Below, piece by piece: positions 1 to 9,898 of a stretch of 64,000 bases of DNA. The first letter of the stretch is position 1; the number at the start of each line of letters is the position of its first letter. The DNA is from an uncultured Clostridia bacterium. Its GTDB lineage: Bacteria > Bacillota > Clostridia > Oscillospirales > Ruminococcaceae. Made by a program: the position numbers and the translations under genes. Where the stretch lies: assembly GCA_944388075.1 (NCBI GenBank), contig CALXHI010000037.1, forward strand, positions 17,363 through 81,362, written 5' to 3'. The notes beneath the pieces were generated by a model. It did not search any database. It saw nothing but the letters and a program-made list of their open reading frames with translations, and was not told where the DNA came from.

Positions 1-435
1 CTTGTCTGCCTTCGTCATGACAAGCGCAAACGGCATTTCCGTATCCATCAGGAAATCAATCATTTGCAGGTCGTTTTTCGTTGGCGGATGGCGAAAATCA
101 ATCAGCAGCAGCACCGCACGCAAATCCCGTTCAGATTGCAAATAGCCGTTGATCAAATCCTGCCAACGGCGCAGCTCGGACTTCGAGGTTTTCGCATAGC
201 CATAGCCCGGCAGATCGACAAACATCACATCTTGACAGCGATAACTGTTGATCGTCGCTGTTTTTCCCGGCACGGCACTGACTCTCGCCAAATTTTTGCG
301 CTGAAACAGCTTATTGATCAGCGTGGACTTTCCGACATTGGAGCGACCTGCAAAGGCAATCTCCGGCAAAGTGCCCTCCGGCAGCTGAGAGGACAAACCG
401 TATGCAGCAACAAATTCTGCAACATTCCAGTTCAT
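1..435 (-). CDS. engB: Ribosome biogenesis GTP-binding protein EngB (YsxC), C-terminus cut by window edge
   Basis: This is a small TRAFAC-class GTPase needed for 50S ribosome assembly. The 145 visible codons include the N-terminal helix, the P-loop GRSNVGKST near residue 30, the switch region with PGKT, the G3 motif DLPG, and the G4 motif TKAD at the very edge of the window. The family is about 190-200 residues, so roughly 50 C-terminal residues lie outside. The start ATG is preceded by the end of lon with a 10-bp gap, so the two are almost certainly co-transcribed, as in many Firmicutes (lon-engB). No defect is seen in the visible part. Confidence 0.95.
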   Translation of the reverse strand, partial: MNWNVAEFVAAYGLSSQLPEGTLPEIAFAGRSNVGKSTLINKLFQRKNLARVSAVPGKTATINSYRCQDVMFVDLPGYGYAKTSKSELRRWQDLINGYLQSERDLRAVLLLIDFRHPPTKNDLQMIDFLMDTEMPFALVMTKADK

Positions 436-445
436 AGGCTTCCCC

Positions 446-2920
446 TCACTGCGTCACGACAGATGCCTGTGCCGGCTGTGTTGTATCTCTGCGTTTCTTG
501 CTGGGCATCGCCAGTGTCTGCGTTTCTTCTTCCATTAACGGTTCTAGGCGCATGTCATATTCCGGTATCACCGGTTTCACGAGTGCAAGCTCAAGAACCT
601 CTTCAATATGCGCAACCGGCACAAACCGCATTGCATTTCGTACCGTCTCGTCCAATTCGACCAATTCCGGCTCATTTGCTGTTGGTATCACAAGCGTGTA
701 CACACCATTCTTGTAGGCAGCCATCGTCTTTTCGACCAATCCGCCGATCGGCAGCACATTGCCGTGAAGCGTAATCTCACCGGTCATAGCAATGTCATGG
801 CGCACAGGTCTGCCGGAAAAAGCCGAGATCAACGCCGTTGTCATCGTCACACCGGCACTCGGTCCGTCCTTCGGTACAGCACCCTCCGGCGCATGGATGT
901 GGATATCCTTCTTCTGGAAGGCCTCCGGCAAAATATCATAACGCTTTGCAACCGAGCGAGCATAGGAAATCGCAAGCTGAGCACTCTCCTTCATCACATC
1001 GCCAAGCGATCCGGTCAACTTCACCTCGCCCTTGCCATCCATCAACAGCACTTCCAACGGCATCAGTACACCACCGACACTCGTCCAAGCAAGCCCGTTG
1101 ACCAGACCAACTGTATCCGCATAGGAAAAGAAATCCCGTTGATATCGATGCGGTCCAAGCTCCCGTTCGAGCACTTCCGGTGTATACTGCACACGCTTCA
1201 CCAACTGCGTCAGCAGAGATTTTGCGCATTTGCGGCACAATGTCGCAATCTGCCGCTCAAGGGTACGCACGCCCGCTTCTTTGGTATAGTAGTCGATGAG
1301 GTCATAGATAGCGGCATCGGTAATGCGAATCTGCGTCCCTTTCAAGCCGTTCAGCTTGATTTGTTTTTTCACCAGATGCTCTCTTGCAATGTGGAACTTT
1401 TCCTCTCTGGTGTAGGAATTCAGTTCGATGATCTCCATACGGTCGAGCAGCGGTGCCGGAATGGTTTCGGTCGTATTGGCAGTCGTAATGAACATCACAC
1501 GACTCAGATCAAACGGCAGCTCAAGAAAATGATCTCGGAATGTGCTGTTCTGCTCACTGTCGAGGGCTTCGAGCAAAGCAGATGCCGGATCACCCTTGAA
1601 ATCCGACGACAGCTTGTCGATTTCATCCAGCAGAATCAGCGGATTCATAGTCTTTGCCTGTCGCATCGCTTCGAGGATACGACCGGGCATAGCGGCAACA
1701 TAGGTCTTACGGTGACCCCGAATCTCAGCCTCATCTTTGACGCCACCGAGTGCGACACGGACATAGGATCTGCCCAAGGCTTTCGCCACCGACCGGACAA
1801 TCGAGGTCTTACCGACACCGGGCGGTCCGACCAGACAGATAATTTGTCCGGTGAGTTCCGGCTGCAGCGCATGGACGCTCATACTCTCAAGAACACGTGC
1901 TTTCACACGTTTCAAGCCATAATGTTCCTTGTCGAGCAGTTCCGCTGCCTTGGTGATATCGAGTTTTTCCTTAGAGTATACGCCCCACGGCAGGTCGAGC
2001 ACAACGTCGAGATAGTTTGTAATGACATAGGCCTCCTGCGAACTCTGTGGCATCTTCGCCAGACGATCAACCTCTTTTTTGAGCTTCACCTTGACCTCAT
2101 CCGAAGCCTTCAGCGCCTGAATCCGCTCGTAATAGACACCGGTTTCCGAATCGCCTTCGCCCAAGGCCTCGGAAATGCAGTGCATTTGCTCTCGCAGAAT
2201 GGCTTCCCGCTGGTATTGCTCCATGTTCATCTGCACCTTGGACTGCAGCTCAGCTTCCACCTGCAATACCTGATTGGTGCGCAGCAGTGCCGCATACAGC
2301 ATCGTCAGGCGCAGGAACAAGCTATCCTCTTCGAGCAACTTCTGACGATCTGTATAGTCCAGTTCGACATTTGACCAAATACCTTCAAAGAGAGTCTGCG
2401 GCTGATTGGTTTTGAGAATTGTATCGGCAAACTCGGCAGGAAATCGCTGCGTCATTTTGCTGTAAACATAAAATTCATCTTTAACGGAATTGATGATGGC
2501 TTGCATTTCCACGTCAGAAACAGTTTCATCCGAAACAAGTGGCATCGGTTCATAAGCCGCACGCCAATGCAAACAGGTATTGTCCTCTTCGACCGGTGCA
2601 TAAAACTTGGTGATTTTCACCCGTTCCAAACCGATGGCCACCACACGCACCACATCTTGACGAGATATGACCTGCCGAATCTCCGCCAGGACACCAACCG
2701 AATACATATCGGATTCGACAATCCGAACCAAAGAGGCGTCCCGCTGGGTCACAAGCAACACACGGCGGTCTCTGCGCAAAGCATCGTCAACAGCCTTGCG
2801 AGATGGTACACGACCAACCTCAAATTCAACAATTACATTTGGATGTGCCACCGTACTGCGCAACGGTACCAGAGGGCACACATTCCCCACAGATTGTTCT
2901 GTGATCATCTTCTCTTTCAT
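446..2920 (-). CDS. lon: ATP-dependent endopeptidase Lon (LonA type)
   Basis: Cytosolic AAA+ serine protease that degrades misfolded and regulatory proteins. About 824 residues in the usual LonA layout: N-terminal substrate-binding domain (1-200), helical linker, AAA+ module with Walker A GPPGVGKT near 365-372 and Walker B ILLDEID, then the proteolytic domain. The catalytic Ser lies in PKDGPSAG (about 688) and the catalytic Lys in GGLVEKT (about 731). An in-frame GTG lies 24 bases upstream, but the ATG chosen here has a GGGAAG motif at good spacing. engB follows 10 bp downstream and clpX lies upstream behind a terminator, with a strong promoter just before lon. No CIRCE or clear CtsR box was seen. 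Confidence 0.97.
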   Translation of the reverse strand: MKEKMITEQSVGNVCPLVPLRSTVAHPNVIVEFEVGRVPSRKAVDDALRRDRRVLLVTQRDASLVRIVESDMYSVGVLAEIRQVISRQDVVRVVAIGLERVKITKFYAPVEEDNTCLHWRAAYEPMPLVSDETVSDVEMQAIINSVKDEFYVYSKMTQRFPAEFADTILKTNQPQTLFEGIWSNVELDYTDRQKLLEEDSLFLRLTMLYAALLRTNQVLQVEAELQSKVQMNMEQYQREAILREQMHCISEALGEGDSETGVYYERIQALKASDEVKVKLKKEVDRLAKMPQSSQEAYVITNYLDVVLDLPWGVYSKEKLDITKAAELLDKEHYGLKRVKARVLESMSVHALQPELTGQIICLVGPPGVGKTSIVRSVAKALGRSYVRVALGGVKDEAEIRGHRKTYVAAMPGRILEAMRQAKTMNPLILLDEIDKLSSDFKGDPASALLEALDSEQNSTFRDHFLELPFDLSRVMFITTANTTETIPAPLLDRMEIIELNSYTREEKFHIAREHLVKKQIKLNGLKGTQIRITDAAIYDLIDYYTKEAGVRTLERQIATLCRKCAKSLLTQLVKRVQYTPEVLERELGPHRYQRDFFSYADTVGLVNGLAWTSVGGVLMPLEVLLMDGKGEVKLTGSLGDVMKESAQLAISYARSVAKRYDILPEAFQKKDIHIHAPEGAVPKDGPSAGVTMTTALISAFSGRPVRHDIAMTGEITLHGNVLPIGGLVEKTMAAYKNGVYTLVIPTANEPELVELDETVRNAMRFVPVAHIEEVLELALVKPVIPEYDMRLEPLMEEETQTLAMPSKKRRDTTQPAQASVVTQ

Positions 2921-3041
2921 AGATTCTTCCCATCTACCCTGCACGGTGAGTCAGGGGATATCGGCCATGTGTGCAGCCATGCCGATGTTCCAAGCACAAA
3001 ACGAAAGGCCTATCGACTCTTCATCAGCCTTCTTCTACATC

Positions 3042-3070
3042 ATTATACATGATGTATCGCAAAAAAGCAA
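3042..3070 (-). promoter_or_regulatory. Sigma-A promoter of lon-engB
   Basis: On the minus strand TTGCTT (3065-3070), a 17-bp spacer and a perfect TATAAT (3042-3047). It sits about 120 bp upstream of lon and downstream of the clpX terminator, so lon-engB can be transcribed independently of clpX. Confidence 0.75.
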
Positions 3071-3097
3071 GTGGGAATGTTCGGGATATTTGTAAAC

Positions 3098-3135
3098 AAA
3101 AACCTCTCGCTGAATAACAGTGCCGAGAGGTTTTT
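3098..3135 (-). terminator. Intrinsic terminator after clpX
   Basis: Inverted repeat AACCTCTCG / CGAGAGGTT with a 13-base loop, followed on the minus strand by a T-rich run. It starts about 10 bases beyond the clpX stop codon. Confidence 0.85.
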
Positions 3136-3144
3136 GCAATTGCC

Positions 3145-4407
3145 TTATGCAACGGTAATCACTTCATTATTTGCCGTCAACAGCATCGGCGGTGTTTGGT
3201 GGCGCACGCATTCCGCCGTCACCAAAACCTTTGCCACATCCGCATGCGATGGGGCTTCAAACATCGTCTGCATCAAAATACCCTCAAGAATGGCTCGCAG
3301 ACCACGAGCACCAGTTTTCTGCTCAATGGCACGCTTTGCGATTTCCTTGAGTGCATCGCGCTCAATGTCCAGCTCAATGCTGTCGTAATGGAACAGCTTG
3401 GAATACTGCTTCAGCAAAGCATTTTTCGGCTCAGTCAGAATCCGGATCAAAGAGTCTTCGTCCATCTCATCGAGTGTTGTAATAATCGGCAGACGACCGA
3501 CCAATTCCGGCACGATGCCAAATTTGACCAAATCCTGCGGAATCACCTTGCGGAAGATATTGGCTGTCTGTTCTTTCTTCGAGAGAATCGGCGCACCGAA
3601 TCCCAATGCCGAGGACTGCGTGCGGTTCAGGATATGACGCTCGAGTCCATCAAATGCACCGCCACAGATAAAGAGAATATCCTTCGTATTGATGTGGATG
3701 AACTCCTGATTGGGGTGTTTTCTACCACCCTGTGGCGGGACATTGGAAACCGTTCCCTCAATGATTTTCAGCAAGGATTGCTGCACGCCCTCACCGCTGA
3801 CATCACGAGTTAAAGAAGTATTCTCGGATTTTCTCGCAATCTTGTCGATTTCGTCAATGTAAATGATGCCGCGCTCTGCAGCTGCCACATCAAAGTTTGC
3901 CGCCTGAATCAGGCGCAACAGCACATTCTCCACATCGTCACCGACATAGCCGGCCTCCGTGATGGTGGTGGCATCTGCAATCGCAAATGGGACATCGAGA
4001 ATTTTTGCCAGTGTCTGTGCAAGATAGGTTTTTCCGACACCGGTCGGTCCGAGCAGCAGCACATTACTCTTCTGCACCTCGACATCGTCCTCGTCCTCTC
4101 GGCTGAGGATACGCTTATAATGATTGTACACAGAAACGGAAAGCGAAATCTTGGCACTGTCCTGACCGATGACATATTCATCTAGCACAGCCTTGATCTC
4201 TGCGGGCTTGAGCAGCCGAATTTCATGCGGCGTTTCCGGTTTTGCCGTTTCTTTTTTCGCACCGGGCAGCTTGCCGCCGCTTAGCAGCTCATAGCAATAG
4301 CAAACACACTCATCGCAGATATTGGTATCGCCTGCCGAAAACAGATTTCTGACACGGTTTTCACCCTTGCCGCAGAAATTACATTTCCGAAAGCCTTTTT
4401 CTGACAT
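3145..4407 (-). CDS. clpX: ATP-dependent Clp protease ATP-binding subunit ClpX
   Basis: AAA+ unfoldase that feeds substrates into ClpP. The 420 residues begin with a treble-clef zinc finger (C9, C12, C31, C34), followed by Walker A GPTGVGKT (120-127), Walker B IIYIDEID (181-188) and a C-terminal small AAA domain ending near ARGLRAILE. This is the typical ClpX length and layout. The gene follows clpP by 28 bp on the same strand with no promoter between, so the two subunits of the protease form one operon. A terminator lies directly downstream. The start is supported by an AAAGGACAGC-type ribosome-binding site. Confidence 0.98.
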   Translation of the reverse strand: MSEKGFRKCNFCGKGENRVRNLFSAGDTNICDECVCYCYELLSGGKLPGAKKETAKPETPHEIRLLKPAEIKAVLDEYVIGQDSAKISLSVSVYNHYKRILSREDEDDVEVQKSNVLLLGPTGVGKTYLAQTLAKILDVPFAIADATTITEAGYVGDDVENVLLRLIQAANFDVAAAERGIIYIDEIDKIARKSENTSLTRDVSGEGVQQSLLKIIEGTVSNVPPQGGRKHPNQEFIHINTKDILFICGGAFDGLERHILNRTQSSALGFGAPILSKKEQTANIFRKVIPQDLVKFGIVPELVGRLPIITTLDEMDEDSLIRILTEPKNALLKQYSKLFHYDSIELDIERDALKEIAKRAIEQKTGARGLRAILEGILMQTMFEAPSHADVAKVLVTAECVRHQTPPMLLTANNEVITVA

Positions 4408-4435
4408 ATTGCTGTCCTTTCTTTGGATTCAGGAA

Positions 4436-5026
4436 TTAGCGTTTTTCGACAACCTTGTCGATCAGACCGTAGGCCTGTGCTTCGGCAGCGGTCATGAAAT
4501 AGTCACGCTCCACATCTTTTTGCAGTTCCTCAAGCGGTTTGCCGGTATTCTGTGCCAGCAGCTGATTGAGCTTGTCTTTCGTACGGAGCAGGTTGTCGGT
4601 GCGAATCTTGATATCGGTTGCCTGACCGGAAAGACCGCCGCCCATGATCAGAGGCTGATGGATCATGATCTCGCTGTTCGGCAGAGCCATACGCTTGCCT
4701 TTTGCACCGGCTGCCAGCAAGAATGCACCCATCGATGCAGCAAGACCAATACAAATGGTCGAAACATCGCACTTGATGTACTGCATGGTGTCATAAATTG
4801 CCATACCAGCTGTCACAGAGCCACCGGGGCTGTTGATATACAGCGAAATATCCTTCTCTGCATCCTGACTCTCCAGGAAAAGCAGCTGTGCAACAACAAG
4901 GCTGGCAGTCGTGTCGTTGACCTCCTCGCACAGCATAATAATACGGTCGTTGAGCAGCCGAGAGAAAATATCATAGGCACGCTCACCACGATTGGTTTGT
5001 TCGATTACGGTTGGCACAAGGCTCAT
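4436..5026 (-). CDS. clpP: ATP-dependent Clp protease proteolytic subunit ClpP
   Basis: Tetradecameric serine protease core that partners with ClpX and ClpC. At 196 residues it has family length. The catalytic Ser lies in GLAASMG (S98), the catalytic His in MIHQP (H123), and the Asp in the DVERD motif near 171-175. The oligomerisation segment with SPGGSVTAG is intact. Trigger factor lies 130 bp upstream on the same strand and clpX directly downstream, giving the common tig-clpP-clpX order of Firmicutes. Confidence 0.98.
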   Translation of the reverse strand: MSLVPTVIEQTNRGERAYDIFSRLLNDRIIMLCEEVNDTTASLVVAQLLFLESQDAEKDISLYINSPGGSVTAGMAIYDTMQYIKCDVSTICIGLAASMGAFLLAAGAKGKRMALPNSEIMIHQPLIMGGGLSGQATDIKIRTDNLLRTKDKLNQLLAQNTGKPLEELQKDVERDYFMTAAEAQAYGLIDKVVEKR

Positions 5027-5157
5027 GTTCCTTCATCCTTTCTTTCTCGGATTATCAAAGATCCAAATATTGGATTTTGTCGAATTTTGCGGTTTTGCGT
5101 AGAAATGGCGAGTCCGGTCTTCATCACAAAGGACGAAAACCGGTCTACCCGTACTGT

Positions 5158-6519
5158 TTATTCTTCGGTTGCAGTCTCCGTGGTTTCTGCCTCAGCGGTT
5201 TCATCCGCTGCAGTTTCCTCCTCAAGCAAGCTATTGTCGACAACGGCGTTGTTCTTCACCAGCTCAACAGCCTTGTTAACGCACATATCCATCCGATAAT
5301 CCGCAACCGGAATGCGTGCCTTCACAGCCTCGAGCGGCATTTGATACTGTGCACCCAGATCAGTCAAAGCCTCATCGAGTTCCTCATCAGAAACAGTGAT
5401 CTGCTCAATCTCGACGATCTTCTCGAGTGCCAGTCGCAGCAGAACCTGCTTCTTGGCATCCTCCTCATAGGTATCACGCATCTGCTGAACCGTCATGCCG
5501 GTGAACTGCAGATACTCCTCCAAGCTCAGATCGCCGTACTGGTGGCGGAGCTGATGCTCGAACTCGTGCATCATCTGATCAATGCGACGCTCGTTCATGA
5601 CATTCGGAACAACTGCATCGGTGTTGGCAATCAGCTTGTCAAAGACGATATTCTCGAAGCCGTTCTGACCTGCCTGCTTGGCACGCTCGGTCAGCTTTTC
5701 ACGGATATCCGCCTTCCACTCCTCAACGGTATCGAACGTCGAAACATCCTTTGCAAACTCATCATCAACCTCCGGCAGCTCCTGTGTGGAGATGGCAAGC
5801 AACTCGATTTTGAACACAGCCGGCTTTGCAGCATACCGCTCATCGCCGTAGTTCTCCGGGAAGGTGACATTGATATCAAATTTCTCGCCGATTTCATGAC
5901 CGACAATCTGATCCTCGAAGCCGGGAATGAACTGACCGCTGCCCAGACGCAGCTGATAGTCCTCGCCCTTGCCGCCTTCAAATGCGACATCGTCAATGAA
6001 GCCCTCGAAGTTGATCTTGACCTCATCACCGAGCTGTGCAGGACGATCATCCACGTCAATCTGACGTGCCTGACGCTGACGGAACATCTCAACCTGCTGG
6101 TTGACATCCTCATCGGTAACTTCCTTGATCACCATGGGGGCACGGATGCCTTTATACTCGGAAACGGTGACCTCCGGCTTGGTGATCAGCACAGCCTTAC
6201 AGACAGCACCCTCTTCCTTCGAGCAGGAAACCAACTCCACGGAAGGACGATCCACAAGTGTAACACCCAAATCACTCACAATCTTGTCGAGTGTCTCAGG
6301 AAGCAGCTGATTGACAGCATCCTCATAGAACACATCTTCACCATAGGTGCGCTCCACCAGCTTACGGGGCGCCTTACCCTTACGGAAGCCTTTGATGGTG
6401 ATGTTCTTCTTTGCGTGCTGATAGGCTTGATCACATGCCTTTTCAAACTCTTCTGCATCAAAAGAGAAGGTAACTTCTCTCATATTGATATCTGTTTTCA
6501 CTTCGGATACCAGGTTCAT
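5158..6519 (-). CDS. tig: Trigger factor
   Basis: Ribosome-associated chaperone and peptidyl-prolyl isomerase acting on nascent chains. The ribosome-binding tail carries GFRKGKAP (matching GFRxGKxP) near residue 45. An FKBP-type PPIase domain follows (around 150-235, with LGSGQFIPGFEDQIVG), then the long helical C-terminal chaperone domain and an acidic Glu/Thr/Ala-rich tail. The open frame extends 42 codons upstream, but the ATG at 6519 follows GGAGGA at 7-base spacing and matches known trigger factor N-termini. Length 453 residues, normal. Followed by clpP. Confidence 0.97.
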   Translation of the reverse strand: MNLVSEVKTDINMREVTFSFDAEEFEKACDQAYQHAKKNITIKGFRKGKAPRKLVERTYGEDVFYEDAVNQLLPETLDKIVSDLGVTLVDRPSVELVSCSKEEGAVCKAVLITKPEVTVSEYKGIRAPMVIKEVTDEDVNQQVEMFRQRQARQIDVDDRPAQLGDEVKINFEGFIDDVAFEGGKGEDYQLRLGSGQFIPGFEDQIVGHEIGEKFDINVTFPENYGDERYAAKPAVFKIELLAISTQELPEVDDEFAKDVSTFDTVEEWKADIREKLTERAKQAGQNGFENIVFDKLIANTDAVVPNVMNERRIDQMMHEFEHQLRHQYGDLSLEEYLQFTGMTVQQMRDTYEEDAKKQVLLRLALEKIVEIEQITVSDEELDEALTDLGAQYQMPLEAVKARIPVADYRMDMCVNKAVELVKNNAVVDNSLLEEETAADETAEAETTETATEE

Positions 6520-6585
6520 AGCTTGTTCCTCCAAATTTCTTTTACGTTCATAATATCGCTGTCGATACAATGACAGATACACTTT

Positions 6586-6591
6586 ATTATA
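6586..6591 (-). promoter_or_regulatory. Extended -10 promoter of tig
   Basis: Minus-strand TGCTATAAT is an extended -10 element about 65 bp upstream of the trigger factor start. No good -35 hexamer is present, which is normal for extended -10 promoters. Confidence 0.6.
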
Positions 6592-6646
6592 GCACAAATG
6601 CAAGACTTTTTCCAGCACTTTTCCGCACTTCTTTGTTTTGCACAAA

Positions 6647-7342
6647 TTACAGAATCTGCACAGGCTTGAATTTCACGAAATCGCCGGAAATAAGCCGATA
6701 TTGCACCCCATCTCGTTCGCCATTGATCGCATAGGCATGACTGCTCATGCCATGCAGATGCCCGTAATAGCACTGCTGTACCTGATGTTTCCAGAGTACC
6801 TCCAGCAGCTCGAAATTACAGTGATTCGCAAAAATCGGCGGATAGTGCAAAAATGCAATCGGCGTCAAGCCCTCACGCTCTGCCGCACAAAGCGATACAT
6901 CCAACCGCTGCGCTTCTCGGGCATTGACCTTCGCATTTGCCGGTTCATTCGGCTCCATATTCACCCAGCCTCGTGTACCGCAAATGCCGTAGTGTTCGTA
7001 GGCATAGTGGTTATTGTGGAGAAAGTGCACCGACTGCAGGTCGTGCGCATCGAGAAAGCTCTGCATTTTCGTCATGGTCGTCCACCAATAGTCGTGATTG
7101 CCCTTAAGCAAAATCTTCCGACCCGGCAGCCGATGAACCCACTGAAAATCCGGCAAAGCATCCGCAAGCGTCATGCCCCAAGAAAAATCGCCTGCCAACA
7201 CGATGGTATCGTCCGGCTTGACACACGCAAGCCAATGCTGTTCCAGCAGCTGTGTATGGTTTTGCCAACCGCAAAATATATCCATCGGCTTATTCTGTAC
7301 GCCAAAGGACAAATGCAAATCTCCGATGACAAATAAGCTCAT
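6647..7342 (-). CDS. Metallophosphoesterase (calcineurin-like)
   Basis: Predicted cytosolic dinuclear-metal phosphoesterase of 231 residues. All metal-binding blocks are present in order: GDLHLS near residue 7, GDFSW near 51, KGNHDYWW near 79, FLHYPP near 165 and YGHLHG near 193. The sequence resembles the YkuE/SbcD-like family of Firmicutes; its substrate cannot be told from sequence. Its start overlaps the thrC stop by 4 bp (ATGA), so it is translationally coupled to threonine synthase and probably at the end of the rplS-to-thrC transcript. The tig promoter begins immediately downstream. Confidence 0.85.
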   Translation of the reverse strand: MSLFVIGDLHLSFGVQNKPMDIFCGWQNHTQLLEQHWLACVKPDDTIVLAGDFSWGMTLADALPDFQWVHRLPGRKILLKGNHDYWWTTMTKMQSFLDAHDLQSVHFLHNNHYAYEHYGICGTRGWVNMEPNEPANAKVNAREAQRLDVSLCAAEREGLTPIAFLHYPPIFANHCNFELLEVLWKHQVQQCYYGHLHGMSSHAYAINGERDGVQYRLISGDFVKFKPVQIL

Positions 7343-8835
7343 GCAATTCCCAGCTGTGCCTTCACATAGTCTACCATCGCATCCTGTGCAACGCTGTCGG
7401 TGAAACGAACCGTCTTGCTGCGCAGCTCTGCCAGAGCAGTCGGAATCTTCATGCCGGTTTTCTTCCGGAGCAAATCGAGGATCTCGTACTCATCGGCATC
7501 TGCCGGCACGCTGTCAACCGCATCGAGTACCGCTGCACCGAATTTGTAGGGATTGGCAGTCGAGGCAATCAGCATCGGCAGCTTCTCATTGGTTTGTGCC
7601 AGATAATCTCTTGCCGCACAGATACCAACTGCCGTATGTGTATCGCTCAGATAGCCATTCTCACCAAAGACCTTACCGATAATGGCTTTGGTCTGGGTAT
7701 CGTCCCAGAAGCTGCCCGAGAATTCCGCCTGAATGCGGTCACGCAGTGTACGGGGAATCGTATACGAACCGGTTTCCTTGAGTGCTGTAAACCACTCCCG
7801 AATCTGTGCATCGTCCTCATGAGTCATATGATAGAGCAAACGCTCGAGATTGCTGGAAATCAGGATATCCATCGACGGGGATACTGTTGCATGGAAGTCA
7901 CGCTTGCGGTTGTACTCGCCGGTGCGGATGAAATCAGTCAGCACATTGTTGATGTTGGAGGCACAGACCAGATGCTGAATCGGGACACCCATCTGCTTTG
8001 CATACCATGCAGCCAGAATATTGCCGAAGTTACCGGTCGGCACGGTCAATGCAAACCGCTGACCGGGCTGCAAAATATCCCGCTCGAGCATCGTCACATA
8101 GGCAGAAACATAGTACACAATCTGCGGTACCAGACGCCCCCAGTTGATGCTGTTGGCACTGGAGAACTGCATGCCGTGATCGGCAAGTGCTTTCTGCATC
8201 GCCGGATCAGTGAAGATTGCCTTGACGCCGTTCTGGCAGTCATCAAAGTTACCCTTCACGGCACAGACACGGACATTCTCGCCCTCCTGCGTCTGCATCT
8301 GCCGTTTCTGCATCGAACTGACGCCGTCTTCCGGATAGAATACCATAATGCGAGTGCCGGGGACATCTTGGAAACCTGCCAAAGCTGCTTTGCCGGTATC
8401 GCCGGAGGTTGCCGTCAGAATGACAATTTCACGGTCAACACCGCTCTTCTTTGCGGCACGGGTCAGGAAATGGGGCAGAATCTGCAATGCCATATCCTTA
8501 AAGGCACAGGTCGGACCATGCCACAGCTCCAGCAGCATACAGCCGTCCTTCAGCGTTGCAATTTCCTGCACGGCAGGCGTATCAAAATTGCCGCTCTCAT
8601 AGGCTGCCTTGGTGCATTCTCTCAGTTCTTCCGGTGTGAAGTCGGTCAGATACAGTTCAAACAGTCTTGCCGCACGCTCTGCATAGGACAGGAACATCAA
8701 CGAATTGAAATCCTCTGCGGTCAGCTCCGGAATCGATGCCGGTACAAACAGACCGCCATCATCCGCAATACCCTGTGCAATTGCCTGTGCACCGGTCACT
8801 TCCAATGCCTTATTTCTTGTACTGTGATAAACCAT
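7339..8835 (-). CDS. thrC: Threonine synthase
   Basis: PLP enzyme converting O-phosphohomoserine to threonine. About 498 residues, of the long ThrC class with N-terminal motif YHSTRN and the PLP lysine in HGPTCAFKD (near residue 110). SATSGDTGKAAL and VPTGNFGNILA provide the phosphate-binding loops. An ATG four codons upstream is possible, but GGAG sits better for the MVYHS start. The stop overlaps the following phosphoesterase by 4 bp. No other threonine-pathway gene lies nearby, so its place in the rplS-rnhB operon looks like a lineage-specific arrangement. Confidence 0.95.
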   Translation of the reverse strand: MVYHSTRNKALEVTGAQAIAQGIADDGGLFVPASIPELTAEDFNSLMFLSYAERAARLFELYLTDFTPEELRECTKAAYESGNFDTPAVQEIATLKDGCMLLELWHGPTCAFKDMALQILPHFLTRAAKKSGVDREIVILTATSGDTGKAALAGFQDVPGTRIMVFYPEDGVSSMQKRQMQTQEGENVRVCAVKGNFDDCQNGVKAIFTDPAMQKALADHGMQFSSANSINWGRLVPQIVYYVSAYVTMLERDILQPGQRFALTVPTGNFGNILAAWYAKQMGVPIQHLVCASNINNVLTDFIRTGEYNRKRDFHATVSPSMDILISSNLERLLYHMTHEDDAQIREWFTALKETGSYTIPRTLRDRIQAEFSGSFWDDTQTKAIIGKVFGENGYLSDTHTAVGICAARDYLAQTNEKLPMLIASTANPYKFGAAVLDAVDSVPADADEYEILDLLRKKTGMKIPTALAELRSKTVRFTDSVAQDAMVDYVKAQLGIA

Positions 8836-8883
8836 AGAACACTCCATTCCGCCGTCAACACGGCTTTCAGTTTCCGTTAATCT

Positions 8884-9285
8884 CTATGAAAAGGCGGCAT
8901 CATATTGCGTTGGTGTACTCCCATCAAACGCATCGACAACATAATGCACATCCAATACCGTCTGCCCCTGATAGACCACTTCTGCAACGTCAAAACGAGG
9001 CTGCAATTCTATGGGATGTTCGAGCAGATAACGTTCTGCTGCCTGCCAAATCCGTTTCTGTTTTCGGGCATCCACCGCTTCCATGCCGGATACTGCGGCA
9101 TTCGCCCGTCGGGTTTTCACCTCGACAAATAAAATCCATGTATCCAGCCTTGCAATGATGTCAATCTCGCCGCCCCGAATCGTATAGTTGCGGCAGAGAA
9201 TCTCTGCACCCTGCTGCTTCAAATAGTTACAAACAGCCTGTTCCCCGAAATCACCGATGGCACGTTTACTTTGCACGCTGCTCAT
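8884..9285 (-). CDS. YraN family (UPF0102) endonuclease-like protein
   Basis: 133-residue protein with the restriction-endonuclease-like fold typical of YraN. GDFGEQAV lies near residue 11, GGEIDIIA near 38 and FVEVKTR near 53, which together form the E-x-D-ExK catalytic signature. The family is widespread next to rnhB and is thought to act in DNA processing, but its exact role is not established. The start lies 20 bp inside the 3' end of rnhB, so translation is coupled. Confidence 0.9.
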   Translation of the reverse strand: MSSVQSKRAIGDFGEQAVCNYLKQQGAEILCRNYTIRGGEIDIIARLDTWILFVEVKTRRANAAVSGMEAVDARKQKRIWQAAERYLLEHPIELQPRFDVAEVVYQGQTVLDVHYVVDAFDGSTPTQYDAAFS

Positions 9286-9898
9286 AATATTTCTTTAGGA
9301 ACGAGGGGCGATGGACCGGCAATACACCATATACATCCAAAGCCGCATAGTGCGCCTTTGTGCCATAGCCCTTATGTTTGGCAAACCCATATTCGGGATA
9401 TTGGGCATCCAATTCCCGCAATGCGGCATCTCTCGCTGTTTTCGCAAGCACGGATGCTGCCGCAATACTCGCCGAAATCGCATCGCCGTGAATGACCGGC
9501 TTCACACGCTGCTGCACCGGCGGCAGTTGGTTGCCATCTACCAAAACCAAATCCGGCGGGAGCTGTAAGCTCTCCACAGCACGTTTCATGGCAAGCAAAG
9601 CTGCATGGAGAATATTCAATTCTTCGATTTCCTCGACGGTTGCCGAGGCAATCCGCCACGCCAATGCCTTCTCCTTAATGAGTGGCACGAGCGATTCCCG
9701 CCGTTTTTCGCTCAGCTTTTTGCTGTCATTCAAACCGGGAATCCGTGCATCCGGCGGCAAAATCACCGCTGCCGCATACACATCTCCCGCCAAAGGACCT
9801 CGTCCTGCTTCATCCACACCGCAGAGCAGCGGATATTTCTGCCGCCACGCAGTATCATAGGCAAACAAGGACATCTGTACAGAAGGGGTTCGGCTCAT
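9266..9898 (-). CDS. rnhB: Ribonuclease HII
   Basis: Removes RNA from RNA-DNA hybrids, including single misincorporated ribonucleotides. 210 residues with the signature [13 protein letters not shown] near residue 27 (catalytic Asp-Glu), [13 protein letters not shown], the VDG block near 121 and the [17 protein letters not shown] block near 136. GGAGGCGACACC gives a clear ribosome-binding site. The gene overlaps rbgA by 4 bp upstream and yraN by 20 bp downstream, the standard Firmicutes rbgA-rnhB-yraN string. Confidence 0.97.
   Translation of the reverse strand: MSRTPSVQMSLFAYDTAWRQKYPLLCGVDEAGRGPLAGDVYAAAVILPPDARIPGLNDSKKLSEKRRESLVPLIKEKALAWRIASATVEEIEELNILHAALLAMKRAVESLQLPPDLVLVDGNQLPPVQQRVKPVIHGDAISASIAAASVLAKTARDAALRELDAQYPEYGFAKHKGYGTKAHYAALDVYGVLPVHRPSFLKKYYEQRAK

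Noticed and set aside
608..2374. 588-codon plus-strand frame opposite lon
   Set aside because: Antisense to a full set of Lon motifs; no start signal.
2921..3100. CIRCE or CtsR operator before lon or clpX
   Set aside because: No TTAGCACTC-type inverted repeat and no clear heptad direct repeat found by eye.
4322..6573. Long plus-strand frames opposite clpP and tig (325 and 520 codons)
   Set aside because: Antisense shadows of conserved genes; Leu/Ile-rich artefacts.
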